From positions 691,624 to 755,623 of the forward strand of contig DGNO01000002.1 in the NCBI GenBank assembly GCA_002389665.1: a stretch of 64,000 nt of DNA, given 5' to 3'. Made by a program: the position numbers and the translations under genes. This document shows, one piece after another, positions 7,897 to 17,252 of the stretch. This DNA comes from Rhodobiaceae bacterium UBA4490. Lineage in GTDB: Bacteria > Pseudomonadota > Alphaproteobacteria > Parvibaculales > Parvibaculaceae. The notes under the pieces were generated by a model. That model did no database searches. It saw nothing but the letters and a program-made list of their open reading frames with translations, and was not told the DNA's origin. Position 1 is the stretch's first letter; each line of letters opens with the position of its first letter.

Positions 7897-8490
7897 ATGC
7901 CGCCGGAAAAGAACACGCAAAAAGCCCGCAGCGACAGCGCCCGCGCCGCCTTGCTCAAGGCGGGCCGGAAGCTGTTCGGCAAAAGCGGTTTTCTCTCAAC
8001 CTCCGTGAACGAGGTGGCGGCTGCGGCAGGCATGTCGAAAAGCGGGCTGCTGCATCACTTTTCGTCCAAGGCCGCCTTGTTCGAGGCGGTGTTCGAGGAA
8101 GAAGAGAAACGGCTCGCGGCACAGGTGGCAACCGAGGCGGCGGACGCCCCCGGCGCAAAAGCGCGGATGAAACGCGGCGCCAGAGCACTTCTCGATGCGC
8201 TGAACGATCCTGTATCCCGTCAGATCACGCTGATCGACGGCCCCGCAGTGCTTGGCTGGACGCAGTGGCGGAAGATCGAGGCGGCCTATGGCATCGCGCT
8301 CATTCAAACGACGCTGGAGGAAGCACAGGCCGAGGGAAGCCTTTCCAGCCTGCCGGGCGCCGCCTTCTCACGTATGTTTCTCAGCGCCCTGCACGAAGGC
8401 GCGTTCAGCATCATAGAAGACAAGTCCCAGCGGCCCGCCGTTGAGGCGATGCTGGATCAGATGATCGACGGTTTGTTTGCGCAGGGCTGA
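7897..8490 (+). CDS. TetR/AcrR family transcriptional regulator
   Basis: About 197 residues. The N-terminal DNA-binding domain reads RAALLKAGRKLFGKSGF, then TSVNEVAAAAGMSKSGLLHHF (HTH) and SSKAALFEAVF, the standard TetR layout. The C-terminal domain is a variable ligand-binding helical bundle. An in-frame ATG at 7873 and an open frame up to 7777 would place the start within or before the operator; 7897 is preferred. It is divergent from the alpha/beta hydrolase, and the 37-bp palindrome between them is its likely binding site, giving autoregulation and control of the hydrolase. The ligand is not predictable. Confidence 0.88.
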   Translation: MPPEKNTQKARSDSARAALLKAGRKLFGKSGFLSTSVNEVAAAAGMSKSGLLHHFSSKAALFEAVFEEEEKRLAAQVATEAADAPGAKARMKRGARALLDALNDPVSRQITLIDGPAVLGWTQWRKIEAAYGIALIQTTLEEAQAEGSLSSLPGAAFSRMFLSALHEGAFSIIEDKSQRPAVEAMLDQMIDGLFAQG

Positions 8491-8507
8491 ACGGCTCCCC
8501 GCACTCC

Positions 8508-9749
8508 TTACGCACCGCGCAGCCGCGCCAGAATTTCGGGCGTCGGATGGCCGTCCGCCGGCAGGCCCTTCGCCCGCTGCCAGCCGCGCAGTGCATCGCG
8601 CGTATTGGCGCCCAGAATGCCGTCTACCCCTTGCGTGTCGTAGCCTTTGGCGGTGAGAAGACGCTGCAGTTCTTCACGCTCGGCGCGGGCCAGCGGGCGC
8701 TGGGCGCGCGGCCAGTCCGCCGCAACCGTGCCCTTGCCCTGAAAGCGCTCCGAAAGCAGCGAGACGGCAAGCGCATAAGAGGTGGAATTATTGTAGCGCA
8801 GGATGGCGCGGAAGTTCTGCCCCACCAGAAAAGCCGGGCCTTCATAGCCCGCCGGCAGGACGAGCGAAGCGGCCTCCGCCTGCCAATCGAAACTGCTTCC
8901 CTTTGCCGGCTTCACGCCAAGCTTTTTCCAGGCGGCCAAAGGCTTGCGCACGGAAGGATCGGCCAACGCATAGTCGAAACCGTCCGGCAGTTTGACCTCA
9001 AGCCCCCAGCGCCGCCCGCTCTGCCAGCCCGAGGCGCTGAGATAATGCGCGGTCGAGCCCAACGCATCCGCCACGCTGTTCCAGATGTCCCGGCGCCCGT
9101 CCCCATCCGCATCCACCGCATAGGCGTTATAGGTGGTCGGGATGAACTGCGTATGGCCCATGGCACCCGCCCAGGAGCCCGTCATTTCGGCGACGGGGAT
9201 ATCGCCGCGCTGAAGAATTTTCAGCGCCGCCAGCAATTGCTGATTGCCGAAATCCTGCCGCCGCCCGGCATAGGCAAGGGTTGCAAGCGCGCGGGGCACG
9301 TTATGCGTGCCTTTGAAGCGGCCATAACCGCTTTCAAGCCCCCAGATCGCGACGATGGCATGGCGGTCCACGCCGTATTTCTTTTCCAGCCCCTCGAGCG
9401 TGCGCGCGTACATGCTCAGCTTCTCTTTGCCATCCGCAACGCGGGTGTCGGAGAGTGCGGAGTCGAGATATTCCCAAACCGCGCGGGTAAATTCGGGCTG
9501 ATTGAGATTGGCCTCGATCACTTTAGGATCGGGCGAAGCGCCGCGCATCGCCTGATCGAAAATGCGTGGAGAGATGCCTGCCTGCATCGCCTTCTGCCGG
9601 AACCCCGTCAGCCAGGCGGCAAAAGCCTCGTCCTGAAAGGCGGGCGGGGCCATTGGCGTGCGTTCACCGGCGGCCCCCGCCGCCTCAGCCGAGCCGATGG
9701 CGGCAAGTCCCGCCAAACCAAGTGCCGCACATTTTACGAAGAAACGCAT
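8508..9749 (-). CDS. MltB-family lytic murein transglycosylase with peptidoglycan-binding domain
   Basis: A 413-residue exported protein. A signal peptide (residues 1-24, MRFFVKCAALGL...SAEA) is followed by an SLT_2/MltB domain with the catalytic Glu139 in AIWGLESGYG and the family block MGHTQFIPTTYNAYAVDADGDG (MGHTQFIPTTY plus ADGDGRRDIW). A C-terminal PG_binding_1 domain (last 65 residues) contains GYDTQGVDGILGANTRDAL. It cleaves the MurNAc-GlcNAc bond to give 1,6-anhydro ends, in the periplasm. No lipobox is seen, unlike E. coli MltB. The start at 9749 has GGGGAG upstream; an in-frame ATG 24 bases earlier does not. It is convergent with the TetR gene, 17 bases apart. Confidence 0.92.
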   Translation of the reverse strand: MRFFVKCAALGLAGLAAIGSAEAAGAAGERTPMAPPAFQDEAFAAWLTGFRQKAMQAGISPRIFDQAMRGASPDPKVIEANLNQPEFTRAVWEYLDSALSDTRVADGKEKLSMYARTLEGLEKKYGVDRHAIVAIWGLESGYGRFKGTHNVPRALATLAYAGRRQDFGNQQLLAALKILQRGDIPVAEMTGSWAGAMGHTQFIPTTYNAYAVDADGDGRRDIWNSVADALGSTAHYLSASGWQSGRRWGLEVKLPDGFDYALADPSVRKPLAAWKKLGVKPAKGSSFDWQAEAASLVLPAGYEGPAFLVGQNFRAILRYNNSTSYALAVSLLSERFQGKGTVAADWPRAQRPLARAEREELQRLLTAKGYDTQGVDGILGANTRDALRGWQRAKGLPADGHPTPEILARLRGA

Positions 9750-9881
9750 TCCGCTCCCCACACTCATCCTCAAGGCAGCGCATTGCCGCCATATCCCGCT
9801 TTTTCTGTCAGCGCATCATGGCCGAATTGCGCCCAAAACCCAACCGGCCAAAATGCCGCCACGCCAAGGTTGCAGAAAGGC

Positions 9882-9920
9882 CAAAAGAAAACCCCGCCGG
9901 CGGCAAGCGCAGGCGGGGTT
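9882..9920 (-). terminator. Rho-independent terminator of the chemoreceptor operon
   Basis: Arms AACCCCGCC (9890-9898) and GGCGGGGTT (9912-9920). On the minus strand the stem is followed by TTTCTTTTGG. It lies 23 bases past the stop of the minus-strand chemoreceptor gene. Confidence 0.85.
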
Positions 9921-9943
9921 CAACTTTGCTTATGAAACCGGGC

Positions 9944-11626
9944 TTAGCTGGCTTTGATACCGCTGAGGAAATCATGCACCCGGGACTTCATGTTTTCGGC
10001 CTGGCGAGAAAGATCTTCTGCCGTGGTCAACACGTCGGCAGAGGCGGAACCCGTCTGCTCGGCGGCGTCCTTGACGCCGTGCATGTTCTCGCTGACGCGG
10101 GCCGTTGCCGAAGACACCTGCTCGGCATTGCGCGAGATTTCGCGCGTCGCCGCTTCCTGTTCTTCCACGGCGGCGGCAACCTGCGTCACCACGCTTTCGA
10201 TCTCGCCGATCCGGCCGGTGATCTTTTCGATCGCGTCCACCGCCATGCTGGTGCGGTCCTGCACCTGCTGAATCTGGGCTGCGATCTCCTCGGTGGCAGA
10301 TGTCGTCTGCTCGGCCAGCGCTTTGACTTCCTGGGCAACGACGGCAAAGCCCTTACCCGCTTCCCCGGCGCGCGCGGACTCGATCGTCGCGTTGAGCGCC
10401 AGAAGGTTCGTCTGGGCGGCGATATCGCGGATCAGCGTCACCACTTCGCCGATGCGGCCTGCCGCTTCCGCCAGATCCTGCACGGAGGCGTTGGTCGAGT
10501 TCGCATCGTCCTTGGTTTCCTTGGCCAGGTTCGAGGACATCGTGACCTGACGGGAAATTTCGCTGATGGAGCCGGAAAGCTGCGTGCTTGCGGTTGCAAC
10601 GGCGCCGACATTGTTCGTGGTTTCCATGGAGGTTTCCACCACTTCGGAAACGCGGGTGGAGGAATCCTTCGCCATATCGGCCAGCGAGTTCGCCGTGCCC
10701 TGCAGCTCCGTCGAGGCGGAGGAGAGGATCGTGGTCAGCTCGGTGATCTCGCCTTCAAAGCCGTGGATAAGGCCTTCAAGACGCCGGGCCCGGTCGACTT
10801 CCGCCTGCTGGCGCTCAGCGGCGGCTTCCTGAAGTTTCTGGTTTTCGATCAGGCTGCCTTTGAAGATATCGACGGCATTCGCCATCTCACCGATTTCATC
10901 ACCGCGGCCGCGTGCAGGCACTTCCACGCCGTAATCCTGCTGCGTCAGACGGCGCATCACATCCGTCAGCGCCATGATAGGCTTGGAAAGGCTCTGCGTG
11001 AGAAGCCAGCCCGCCGCCACCGCCAGGGCGAGCGAGAGCGCGCCGCCCACAATGGCGACAAGGATCGTCGTGGAGAAAGCGGAGAAGGCATCCTCGCGCG
11101 CAGCGCCCACGGCAGCTTCTTCGGCTTTAAGAATTTCGACGAAGACTTTGTTGAATTCGCTCTGGAAGGCATCGCTGCCGCCGATCGCTTCCATCACCTT
11201 GGCTTCATCCGCGGTCATAGGCTGGCGCATCAGCTGGATCTGGCGGGCGGCCACATCGGCGCGCCAGCTTTCAACGATGGTTTTCAGCTTCTCAAGGTTC
11301 GCACGGCGCTCATCGCTCGTAACACTTTCAAGCAGCGCGGCATGGGTCTTATCGAAGGCAGCGCCGGCTGCCTCATAAACATCGAGATTGCCCCGGTCGC
11401 CGGTCAAAAGCAGGCCGCGTACCGCCGTCGATTGCTCGAACGCCGCCTCGCGCAGATCGCCAACCTCCTGCAGCATGGAGAAGGTATCAGCCATATTCTC
11501 CACTTCGCCCTCGGCGCGGGAGATATTCGTCACCGTCACCAGACCGGAAAGCAGAATAAGCACCACAAGCACGCCGTAAGACAGCACCAGCTTGTTGGAC
11601 ACTTTCAATGAATCGAGCCAGTTCAT
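9944..11626 (-). CDS. Methyl-accepting chemotaxis protein (4-helix-bundle periplasmic sensor, HAMP)
   Basis: A 560-residue chemoreceptor. TM1 covers about residues 11-30 ([20 protein letters not shown]). A helical periplasmic domain of roughly 155 residues of the four-helix-bundle type follows. TM2 is near 190-212 ([22 protein letters not shown]), then HAMP ([15 protein letters not shown]...DEIGEMA). The cytoplasmic signalling rod has the invariant hairpin tip [30 protein letters not shown] (read in two blocks) that binds CheA and CheW. The start at 11626 follows AAGGGG; an ATG at 11653 overlapping the upstream stop is the alternative and would add nine residues. It is translationally linked to the upstream periplasmic Cache-like gene, which may be a soluble ligand-binding partner. 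Confidence 0.92.
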   Translation of the reverse strand: MNWLDSLKVSNKLVLSYGVLVVLILLSGLVTVTNISRAEGEVENMADTFSMLQEVGDLREAAFEQSTAVRGLLLTGDRGNLDVYEAAGAAFDKTHAALLESVTSDERRANLEKLKTIVESWRADVAARQIQLMRQPMTADEAKVMEAIGGSDAFQSEFNKVFVEILKAEEAAVGAAREDAFSAFSTTILVAIVGGALSLALAVAAGWLLTQSLSKPIMALTDVMRRLTQQDYGVEVPARGRGDEIGEMANAVDIFKGSLIENQKLQEAAAERQQAEVDRARRLEGLIHGFEGEITELTTILSSASTELQGTANSLADMAKDSSTRVSEVVETSMETTNNVGAVATASTQLSGSISEISRQVTMSSNLAKETKDDANSTNASVQDLAEAAGRIGEVVTLIRDIAAQTNLLALNATIESARAGEAGKGFAVVAQEVKALAEQTTSATEEIAAQIQQVQDRTSMAVDAIEKITGRIGEIESVVTQVAAAVEEQEAATREISRNAEQVSSATARVSENMHGVKDAAEQTGSASADVLTTAEDLSRQAENMKSRVHDFLSGIKAS

Positions 11627-11652
11627 CGTCATCCCCTTAAGATTATGGCCCA

Positions 11653-12447
11653 TCAGATTCCGGCCTTGCTGCGGCGGGCAAGCTCGGTGAGATTGACCTC
11701 GATCGTCGCAGCCCCGATGCGGTCTCCCCCATCATCGGTCAAGGTCACGTTGACCTGCGCCCGCCACGTATCCGTTTCCTCGTGATATTCGGCCTCGTCG
11801 ATAAAGACGGCGGAAGGGCCGACATCGTAAGTCTTCTGGAATTTCGCTTCATCGCCCTGCCAATAGTCGGAGGTGACGGAGCTCTGGCCCGCATTCAGCC
11901 CCTTGGCATCGATCACGAAGATTTCCGAATAAAGCCCGAGCTGACCTGCCTGCACGCGCAGCAGATAGGTAGAAAGCGGGCTGTTCAAGACGGCGGTGAT
12001 GAGCGGCTGATCGTCGCTCTCCGTTTCTGCGCGCCACTGTTTATCGAGCACATCGATATCGCTCTGGCCGAGAGAAGCATTCGCCTCATTGCGGCTTTCC
12101 AGCGTCAGGCGCACGACCGGCACATCGAGCCAGGTCTTCAAGCCTTCGACAAAAGCTGTGTCGAGGAGATCGGTGGAAGGCACTTCTTCCTGAACCGAGG
12201 CCACGGGCGGGCACTGCGCGGGTGCGGCGGCAAGTGCGTCACCGCCTTCCTCATCCAGCATCTCGTCTGCCAGTTCGCCTTCGGCATCGATTTCGTCCCC
12301 GGCCACCGCTTCTTCGGCGGCGCCCTCAGCAGGCTGAAGCGCTTCGGCAAGCCCTTCTTCCGCCTGATCTTCGGCAAGCGCCGCGGCGCCGGCCATGGGA
12401 ACCAGAAGCGCCGCAACAGCTGCGGCGTGCTTCAACGCATCTTTCAT
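11653..12447 (-). CDS. Stand-alone periplasmic PDC/Cache-like sensor protein
   Basis: About 264 residues with a signal peptide ([20 protein letters not shown]), an Asp/Glu/Ala-rich linker of some 60 residues, and a C-terminal globular domain. That domain carries [35 protein letters not shown] and GAATIEVNL, the pattern of PDC/Cache extracellular sensor domains. There is no membrane segment or signalling domain after it, so it is a free or loosely tethered sensor. It lies directly upstream of the chemoreceptor, with the stop at 11653-11655 overlapping that gene's first ATG. The obvious reading is that it presents a ligand to the receptor. Starts at 12465 and 12504 are possible; 12447 gives the cleanest signal peptide. 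Confidence 0.75.
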   Translation of the reverse strand: MKDALKHAAAVAALLVPMAGAAALAEDQAEEGLAEALQPAEGAAEEAVAGDEIDAEGELADEMLDEEGGDALAAAPAQCPPVASVQEEVPSTDLLDTAFVEGLKTWLDVPVVRLTLESRNEANASLGQSDIDVLDKQWRAETESDDQPLITAVLNSPLSTYLLRVQAGQLGLYSEIFVIDAKGLNAGQSSVTSDYWQGDEAKFQKTYDVGPSAVFIDEAEYHEETDTWRAQVNVTLTDDGGDRIGAATIEVNLTELARRSKAGI

Positions 12448-12638
12448 TCGGTTAATCTCGGACATCCCCGCCAACCCTACCTTGTGGCCAAATCTTGCGG
12501 CCAATTCTCCTGGCCAGATTTGCAGTTAGCCACAGCACGAATGAAGACGAGGTTAAACTCGAATCCTCCGGGCAAGGAGGATCGACAAAAACCATCAACT
12601 TGGAATGCGTTTAAAAAGCGAAGAAAAACTTCTAACTG

Positions 12639-14018
12639 CTAACTTTGCGAGACGGCCTCAAGCACCGAAAGGAACGAACTGCGCCACTTTGCGACATCCG
12701 TTTCCACGTTCACCCGCATCAAATCACGGTGCCGCTCCACCCTTTCTTCGAGCGGCATTTGCAGCGCCGTCTGCAAGGCCGTCGCCATTTCTTCGGCGTT
12801 ATAGGGATTGACGAGCAATGCTGAAGTCATCATTTCAGCGGCGCCCGCAAAGCGCGACAGCACAAGAACGCCAGGGTCTTCCGGGTCCTGAGCGGCGACA
12901 TATTCCTTGGCGACGAGGTTCATGCCGTCGCGCAGGGGCGTGACGAGGCCGACGCGGCTGGCCACGAAAAGCGCGGCCAGCGTGCTGCGCGGCACGGAGC
13001 GGTGAATGGAGCGGATCGGCGTCCATTCGAAATCCCCGAAAGAGCCGTTGATCGCCCCGGAGAGCCATTCCAGCTCCTGGCGCAGGTCCGAATAGGCGTC
13101 CACAGCCTCGCGGGTCGGCTGGGCGATCTGCATCAGCACCACCCGGCCACGCGTTTCGGGATAATGTTCGAGCAATTTCTGGAACGCGCGGTAGCGTTCC
13201 GGCAGACCCTTGGAATAGTCGAGCCGGTCAACCCCGATGATCTGCGCCCGGCCGAGATTGCGCTGGCGCATGCGCCGGATCGTGCGCCGGGCCTCCGCCG
13301 TCCGCGCCATCTCACGGAAGGCTTCGACATCGATGCCGATGGGAAAGGCGCGCACCTCAAGCGCGCGCCCGAAGGCCTTCACCCGGCTCTCGCCCACCAT
13401 CTCGCCGCCCGCCTGCTCCAACACATAGTGGAGAAAATTCATGCAGTCGCCCTGGGTCTGAAAGCCCACAAGGTCATAAGAAAAGAGCGAGCGCACGAGC
13501 CATTCATGATCCGGCACCACCATCAGCGTGTCGGGCGGGGGAAAAGGCACATGCAAAAAGAACCCCATACGCAGCCCGAGCTGCTGCGCCCGCAGCTCGG
13601 CGCCGAGCGGCATGAGATGATAATCATGTACCCAGACGAGATCGCCTTCCTGAAGCCGGGGAGCCAGCTGATGGGCAAAACGCCGGTTCACCCGCCGGTA
13701 TTCGTCCACATATTCCCGGCGAAAGGAAACATGGTCGAGCCGGTGATGGCAGACAGGCCAGAGAACGGAATTGGAAAAGCCGAGATAATAATTTTCATAT
13801 TCCTGGCGCGTCATGGCGCCGGCAACGATCTCGACATTTTCTTCATGGGTGATATCGGGCTCGCCCGCGCTTGCCCCTTCCTCGGCGATCTGCCCGTTCC
13901 AGCCGAACCAGATACCGCCGCGCTGGCGCAAAGCCGCGCTCAAGGCGACCGCGAGCCCGCCGGAGGGTGCCTTTGTGGTCCCGGTGCGGTTCGACACGCA
14001 AACAAGACGGCCGCTCAT
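12639..14018 (-). CDS. otsA: Alpha,alpha-trehalose-6-phosphate synthase
   Basis: A 459-residue GT20 retaining glycosyltransferase joining UDP-glucose and glucose-6-phosphate to trehalose-6-phosphate. Motifs in order: VSNRTG and GGLAVAL (acceptor and donor loop), VWVHDYHLMPLGAELR, FFLHVPFPPPD, GVDRLDYSKGLPER (Arg/Lys for donor phosphates), VLMQIAQPTRE and TPLRDGMNLVAKEYVAAQ. Length matches E. coli OtsA. The start at 14018 follows AAGGAGAGAGAT; the frame is open farther upstream but that part overlaps the preceding gene in another frame. It is last in the operon otsB-GH15-otsA, 16 bases after the GH15 stop. Confidence 0.95.
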   Translation of the reverse strand: MSGRLVCVSNRTGTTKAPSGGLAVALSAALRQRGGIWFGWNGQIAEEGASAGEPDITHEENVEIVAGAMTRQEYENYYLGFSNSVLWPVCHHRLDHVSFRREYVDEYRRVNRRFAHQLAPRLQEGDLVWVHDYHLMPLGAELRAQQLGLRMGFFLHVPFPPPDTLMVVPDHEWLVRSLFSYDLVGFQTQGDCMNFLHYVLEQAGGEMVGESRVKAFGRALEVRAFPIGIDVEAFREMARTAEARRTIRRMRQRNLGRAQIIGVDRLDYSKGLPERYRAFQKLLEHYPETRGRVVLMQIAQPTREAVDAYSDLRQELEWLSGAINGSFGDFEWTPIRSIHRSVPRSTLAALFVASRVGLVTPLRDGMNLVAKEYVAAQDPEDPGVLVLSRFAGAAEMMTSALLVNPYNAEEMATALQTALQMPLEERVERHRDLMRVNVETDVAKWRSSFLSVLEAVSQS

Positions 14019-14034
14019 ATCTCTCTCCTTTTCC

Positions 14035-15825
14035 TCAAACGCTTTCCGTCCAGGAGGCGCTGAGGCGCCTTGCGGCATTGATGATGCCGACCAGCGAATA
14101 GGTTTGCGGGAAATTACCCCAAAGCTCCCCCGTCTTCGTCGAAAGGTCCTCCGACAAAAGCCCCAGATGATTGCGGCAGGCGAGAATTTCCTCGAACACC
14201 GCCCGCGCTTCATCCACCCGCCCTATCTGGGCCAGCGCATCGATACGCCAGAAGGTGCAGATATTGAAGGCGGTTTCCGGCTCACCGAAATCGTCCGGCG
14301 CTTCATAGCGGCGCATATGTGGCCCGTCGCCAAGCCGCGCCTCGATCTTTTCCACCGTGGCGACAAAGCGCGGGTCCATGGGATCGATAAGCCCGATCTC
14401 GCCCATCAAAAGCACGCTCGCATCGAGATGCCCGCCGCCGAAGCTCTCGACGAAACAGCCCTGCTCCTCGTTCCAGGCTTCTTTGAGGATCACCGCGCGG
14501 ATTTCATCCGCCCGCCCGCGCCAGTAAGAGGCGCGCCCTTCCATGCCCAAGTGGTGGCCGATCTTGGCAAGCCGGTCACAGGCCGCCCAGCACATGAGCG
14601 AGGAAGACGTGTGCACCCGCGCCCTGGTGCGCAGCTCCCACATGCCCGCATCGGGCACATTGTGGAGCTGATAGGCGCGCTCGCCGATCGCTTCCAGCCA
14701 GCGGAACTCTTCCACCCCGCACGGCCGGAAGAGCCGCTTGTCGAAAAAGGCCTGGGCGATGGCGAGGACCACATTGCCGTAAACATCGTGCTGGAAATGC
14801 TCATAGGCCTGATTGCCCCGGCGCACCGGCCCCATGCCTCTATAGCCTTTAAGGTCGGGCACGATTTCCTCGGTCAGCGTTTTTTCCAGCCCCACCCCGT
14901 AAACGGGCTGCAAATGACCATCCGAAGCCCCTTCGACGAAATCGCCCGCGACGTTGGAGATCCAGCGGAAATAATGTTCCATCGTGCCCACCGCGCCCAG
15001 ACTGTTGAGCGCGCGCAGCACGAAAAACGCGTCCCTGATCCAGCAATAACGGTAATCCCAGTTCCTCTCGCTGCCCGGCGCTTCGGGAATGGACGTCGTG
15101 AGCGCGGCAATGATCGCGCCCGTCGGCTCATAGACGCAGAGCTTCAGCGTGATGGCCGCGCGGATCACCGCGTCCTGCCATTCGAAAGGCAGCGCCAGGC
15201 GGCGCACCCAGTCCCGCCAATAGCGCTCGGTCTCTTCCTCGAAATTGCGCGCCACAGTTTCCGGCGATTCCGTCAGCGTTTCATCGGGCCCGAGCACGAA
15301 ATTGAGCGAGCGGTCGAGATGAAAGGGCGTTTCCCCGGCCACGAAATCCACCGGCGCATCCGTCGTCAGCCGCAAGGTGAGCCCGTCGCTCGTATAGCGG
15401 ATGTGATTGGAACCGCGCGTCGTCGCCGGGCGCACCGCATTCCACTCGAAACGCGGGCGCAGCAGAACGCGCACCCTTGGCCGCCCGTTTAAAGGACGCA
15501 CCCGGCGGATGATCGTATTCGGGCGGAAGACGCGCCCGCGCGAGGGAAAGCGCGGTGCGAAGTCCACGATCTCCAGCGCCTGGCCTTTCGTATCGTAAAG
15601 CCGTGTTTCCAGAATAGCGGTGTTCTGCCGGTAGACCTGCTCGGCATGGGAAAAGTTCTCAAGCTCGATCTCGAACACCCCCTCCCCGCTGAGCAGATCG
15701 TTGAAGACAGGATCGCCATCGAAACGGGGCAGGCAGCACCAGACGATCCGCCCGAGCTTGTCCACCAGCGCGCCGAAGGAACAATTGCCGATAACGCCGA
15801 GATCGAGGGAGGATTGAGGGGTCAT
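14035..15825 (-). CDS. Glycoside hydrolase family 15 protein (trehalase/glucoamylase-like)
   Basis: A 596-residue GH15 protein. The N-terminal beta-sandwich (about 1-200) includes NCSFGALVDKLGRIVWCCLPRFD (start block GNCSFGALVD). The (alpha/alpha)6 catalytic barrel has the signature NWDYRYCWIRDAFFVL around 255-270 and ends with NAARRLSASW. Family members hydrolyse alpha-glucosidic bonds with inversion; bacterial members include trehalases. It sits between otsB and otsA, with its ATG overlapping the otsB stop as ATGA, so it is tied to trehalose turnover. Whether it degrades trehalose, making a futile or regulatory cycle, or acts on maltooligosaccharides cannot be read from sequence. Confidence 0.9.
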   Translation of the reverse strand: MTPQSSLDLGVIGNCSFGALVDKLGRIVWCCLPRFDGDPVFNDLLSGEGVFEIELENFSHAEQVYRQNTAILETRLYDTKGQALEIVDFAPRFPSRGRVFRPNTIIRRVRPLNGRPRVRVLLRPRFEWNAVRPATTRGSNHIRYTSDGLTLRLTTDAPVDFVAGETPFHLDRSLNFVLGPDETLTESPETVARNFEEETERYWRDWVRRLALPFEWQDAVIRAAITLKLCVYEPTGAIIAALTTSIPEAPGSERNWDYRYCWIRDAFFVLRALNSLGAVGTMEHYFRWISNVAGDFVEGASDGHLQPVYGVGLEKTLTEEIVPDLKGYRGMGPVRRGNQAYEHFQHDVYGNVVLAIAQAFFDKRLFRPCGVEEFRWLEAIGERAYQLHNVPDAGMWELRTRARVHTSSSLMCWAACDRLAKIGHHLGMEGRASYWRGRADEIRAVILKEAWNEEQGCFVESFGGGHLDASVLLMGEIGLIDPMDPRFVATVEKIEARLGDGPHMRRYEAPDDFGEPETAFNICTFWRIDALAQIGRVDEARAVFEEILACRNHLGLLSEDLSTKTGELWGNFPQTYSLVGIINAARRLSASWTESV

Positions 15826-16562
15826 GGCGCCTCCGCTTTTTTAAGACCGTCTGCGCTTTGCGCGAGCCAGCGGCGGAGCGCGGCGATATCCGCCAGGCGC
15901 CAGGCGGCCGCCGTCCTGCCGCTGCCAATCTTTAGGCCCGCACCGCCTAATTCCTGTGCAGCCTGAAAGCCGTCTTCATCCGTCACATCGTCTCCCGCAA
16001 AGACCGGAACGCGCCCCGCGAAAGGCTCAAGCGTCATAAAGGCGTGTACCGCCGCGCCTTTTGTTGCTGCTTGCGGTTTGACTTCCATCACCATTTTCCC
16101 CTTCATCAAGGTCAGCCCCGCATGAGGCGCCGCGGCCTCTTGCATCGCATTATGCACAATCGATTCCAGCTCGGGGCGGGCGCGGAAATGAAGACAGAGC
16201 GCATGGGCTTTCTTTTCAAGGAGAACGCCTTCGTGCGCATCGGCAAAACGTTGAAGGGCACGCTCGATATCGCTGAGCCCTTCGGGGACGGGGAGCATTT
16301 CCGTCGCGTCGCCCGCACGCCGCTCCGCCCCATGCACACCAGCGGCGGGCAGATGCAAAGGCGCAAGCATGGCATCGATCTGACTGATAGGCCGGCCGGA
16401 AACGATGGCGAGCGCGCCTTCCAGCGCGCCGTGGAGGCGGGCAACCTCGCGCTTCATCTCCTCTTCGACCCGCGCCAGTTCCGGCCGGGCCGCAATTTCC
16501 GCCAATGTCCCGTCGAGATCGAGAAAAAGGCAGTGGCGTTTGCTCAGCAAAGGCGGCTGCAC
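15822..16562 (-). CDS. otsB: Trehalose-6-phosphate phosphatase
   Basis: A 246-residue HAD-superfamily phosphatase that removes phosphate from trehalose-6-phosphate. HAD motif I is FLDLDGTLAEIA (nucleophile and acid Asp), and motif IV is FAGDDVTDEDGF. The cap domain contains LHLPAAGVHGAERR. It begins at a GTG (16562) preceded by AAAGGAGCAAGG. An ATG a little upstream is in another frame and stops at once, so GTG is the likely start. It is first in the three-gene trehalose operon and overlaps the GH15 gene by four bases. The divergent neighbour on the plus strand is a PAS_5 protein. Confidence 0.93.
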   Translation of the reverse strand: MQPPLLSKRHCLFLDLDGTLAEIAARPELARVEEEMKREVARLHGALEGALAIVSGRPISQIDAMLAPLHLPAAGVHGAERRAGDATEMLPVPEGLSDIERALQRFADAHEGVLLEKKAHALCLHFRARPELESIVHNAMQEAAAPHAGLTLMKGKMVMEVKPQAATKGAAVHAFMTLEPFAGRVPVFAGDDVTDEDGFQAAQELGGAGLKIGSGRTAAAWRLADIAALRRWLAQSADGLKKAEAP

Positions 16563-16688
16563 GTCAGCCTTGCTCCTTTGGGCTCATGACATTCATCCGT
16601 CAAGTCTAGGCGATAGATGTTGCCTCGGCCAGTGCGCGCCCGCTAATAGAGAGCAGGGAGAGCGCCTGCCGCTCAGGGGATGAGAAAA

Positions 16689-17243
16689 ATGATAAATGAA
16701 CTGCCTCATAATTTGCGGCTGTTTTTGACCTGCTATCAGGACACACGGAAAAAACTCGGGCTCACGGGCGCGCCCCGGCAAAAGGATCTGCCGCTGCGGG
16801 AAATGGCGCCCATCCTGCCGGAATTCGATATCGTGGAGCGCTCACCGGAAGGCGATCTCGTTTACCGGCTGATCGGCACCGAGGTCGAGAAGCGTTTCGG
16901 TCCCGGCTATACCAAGCGGCCCTTCCGGGAGCTTGGCGGGAAAGGCAACCAGACGCTCGCTCTGCAGGGGTTGGAACTCATCGCGCCGCTGCCCTGCGGC
17001 GTGCTGTGGACCTCGGCAAACAGATTCAAATCGGGCATCGAGCTTAACGTGGCAATCTTGTCGCTGCCGCTCACCATTCAGGACGGCGAAGCAGTGCCCT
17101 CGGGCTTTGCCAGTTGCCACGCCCCGCTCGATGCCGTGCCGCCCTTCCGGGAAGATGACGATGTCTTCGTCTATTTCAAACCGCTAGAATTCCAATATGT
17201 CGATTTGGGCAATGGAGTGCCGGAAGTGCCTTTCGGCACGTAA
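16689..17243 (+). CDS. PAS_5-family protein (PAS-like sensory/regulatory domain)
   Basis: About 184 residues with one PAS_5-type domain. The core reads PEFDIVERSPEGDLVYRLIGTEVEKRFG, and the domain ends with the family's typical tail, here QYVDLGNGVPEVPFG. These single-domain proteins are common in alphaproteobacteria and have no assigned biochemical role. The start at 16689 has AGGGG nine bases upstream; an ATG at 16680 directly abuts that site and is less likely. It lies nine bases before the VanZ-like gene and probably forms an operon with it. A second protein of the same family is encoded at 50233-50814. Confidence 0.75.
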   Translation: MINELPHNLRLFLTCYQDTRKKLGLTGAPRQKDLPLREMAPILPEFDIVERSPEGDLVYRLIGTEVEKRFGPGYTKRPFRELGGKGNQTLALQGLELIAPLPCGVLWTSANRFKSGIELNVAILSLPLTIQDGEAVPSGFASCHAPLDAVPPFREDDDVFVYFKPLEFQYVDLGNGVPEVPFGT

Positions 17244-17252
17244 GGCAGGGAT

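Noticed and set aside
9566..11611. A 681-codon plus-strand frame opposite the chemoreceptor
   Set aside because: Antisense to a receptor with perfect signalling-tip conservation; composition typical of a shadow frame.
12563..12582. ATCCTCC/GGAGGAT hairpin downstream of otsA
   Set aside because: Short stem without a T-run on the minus strand; not called as a terminator.
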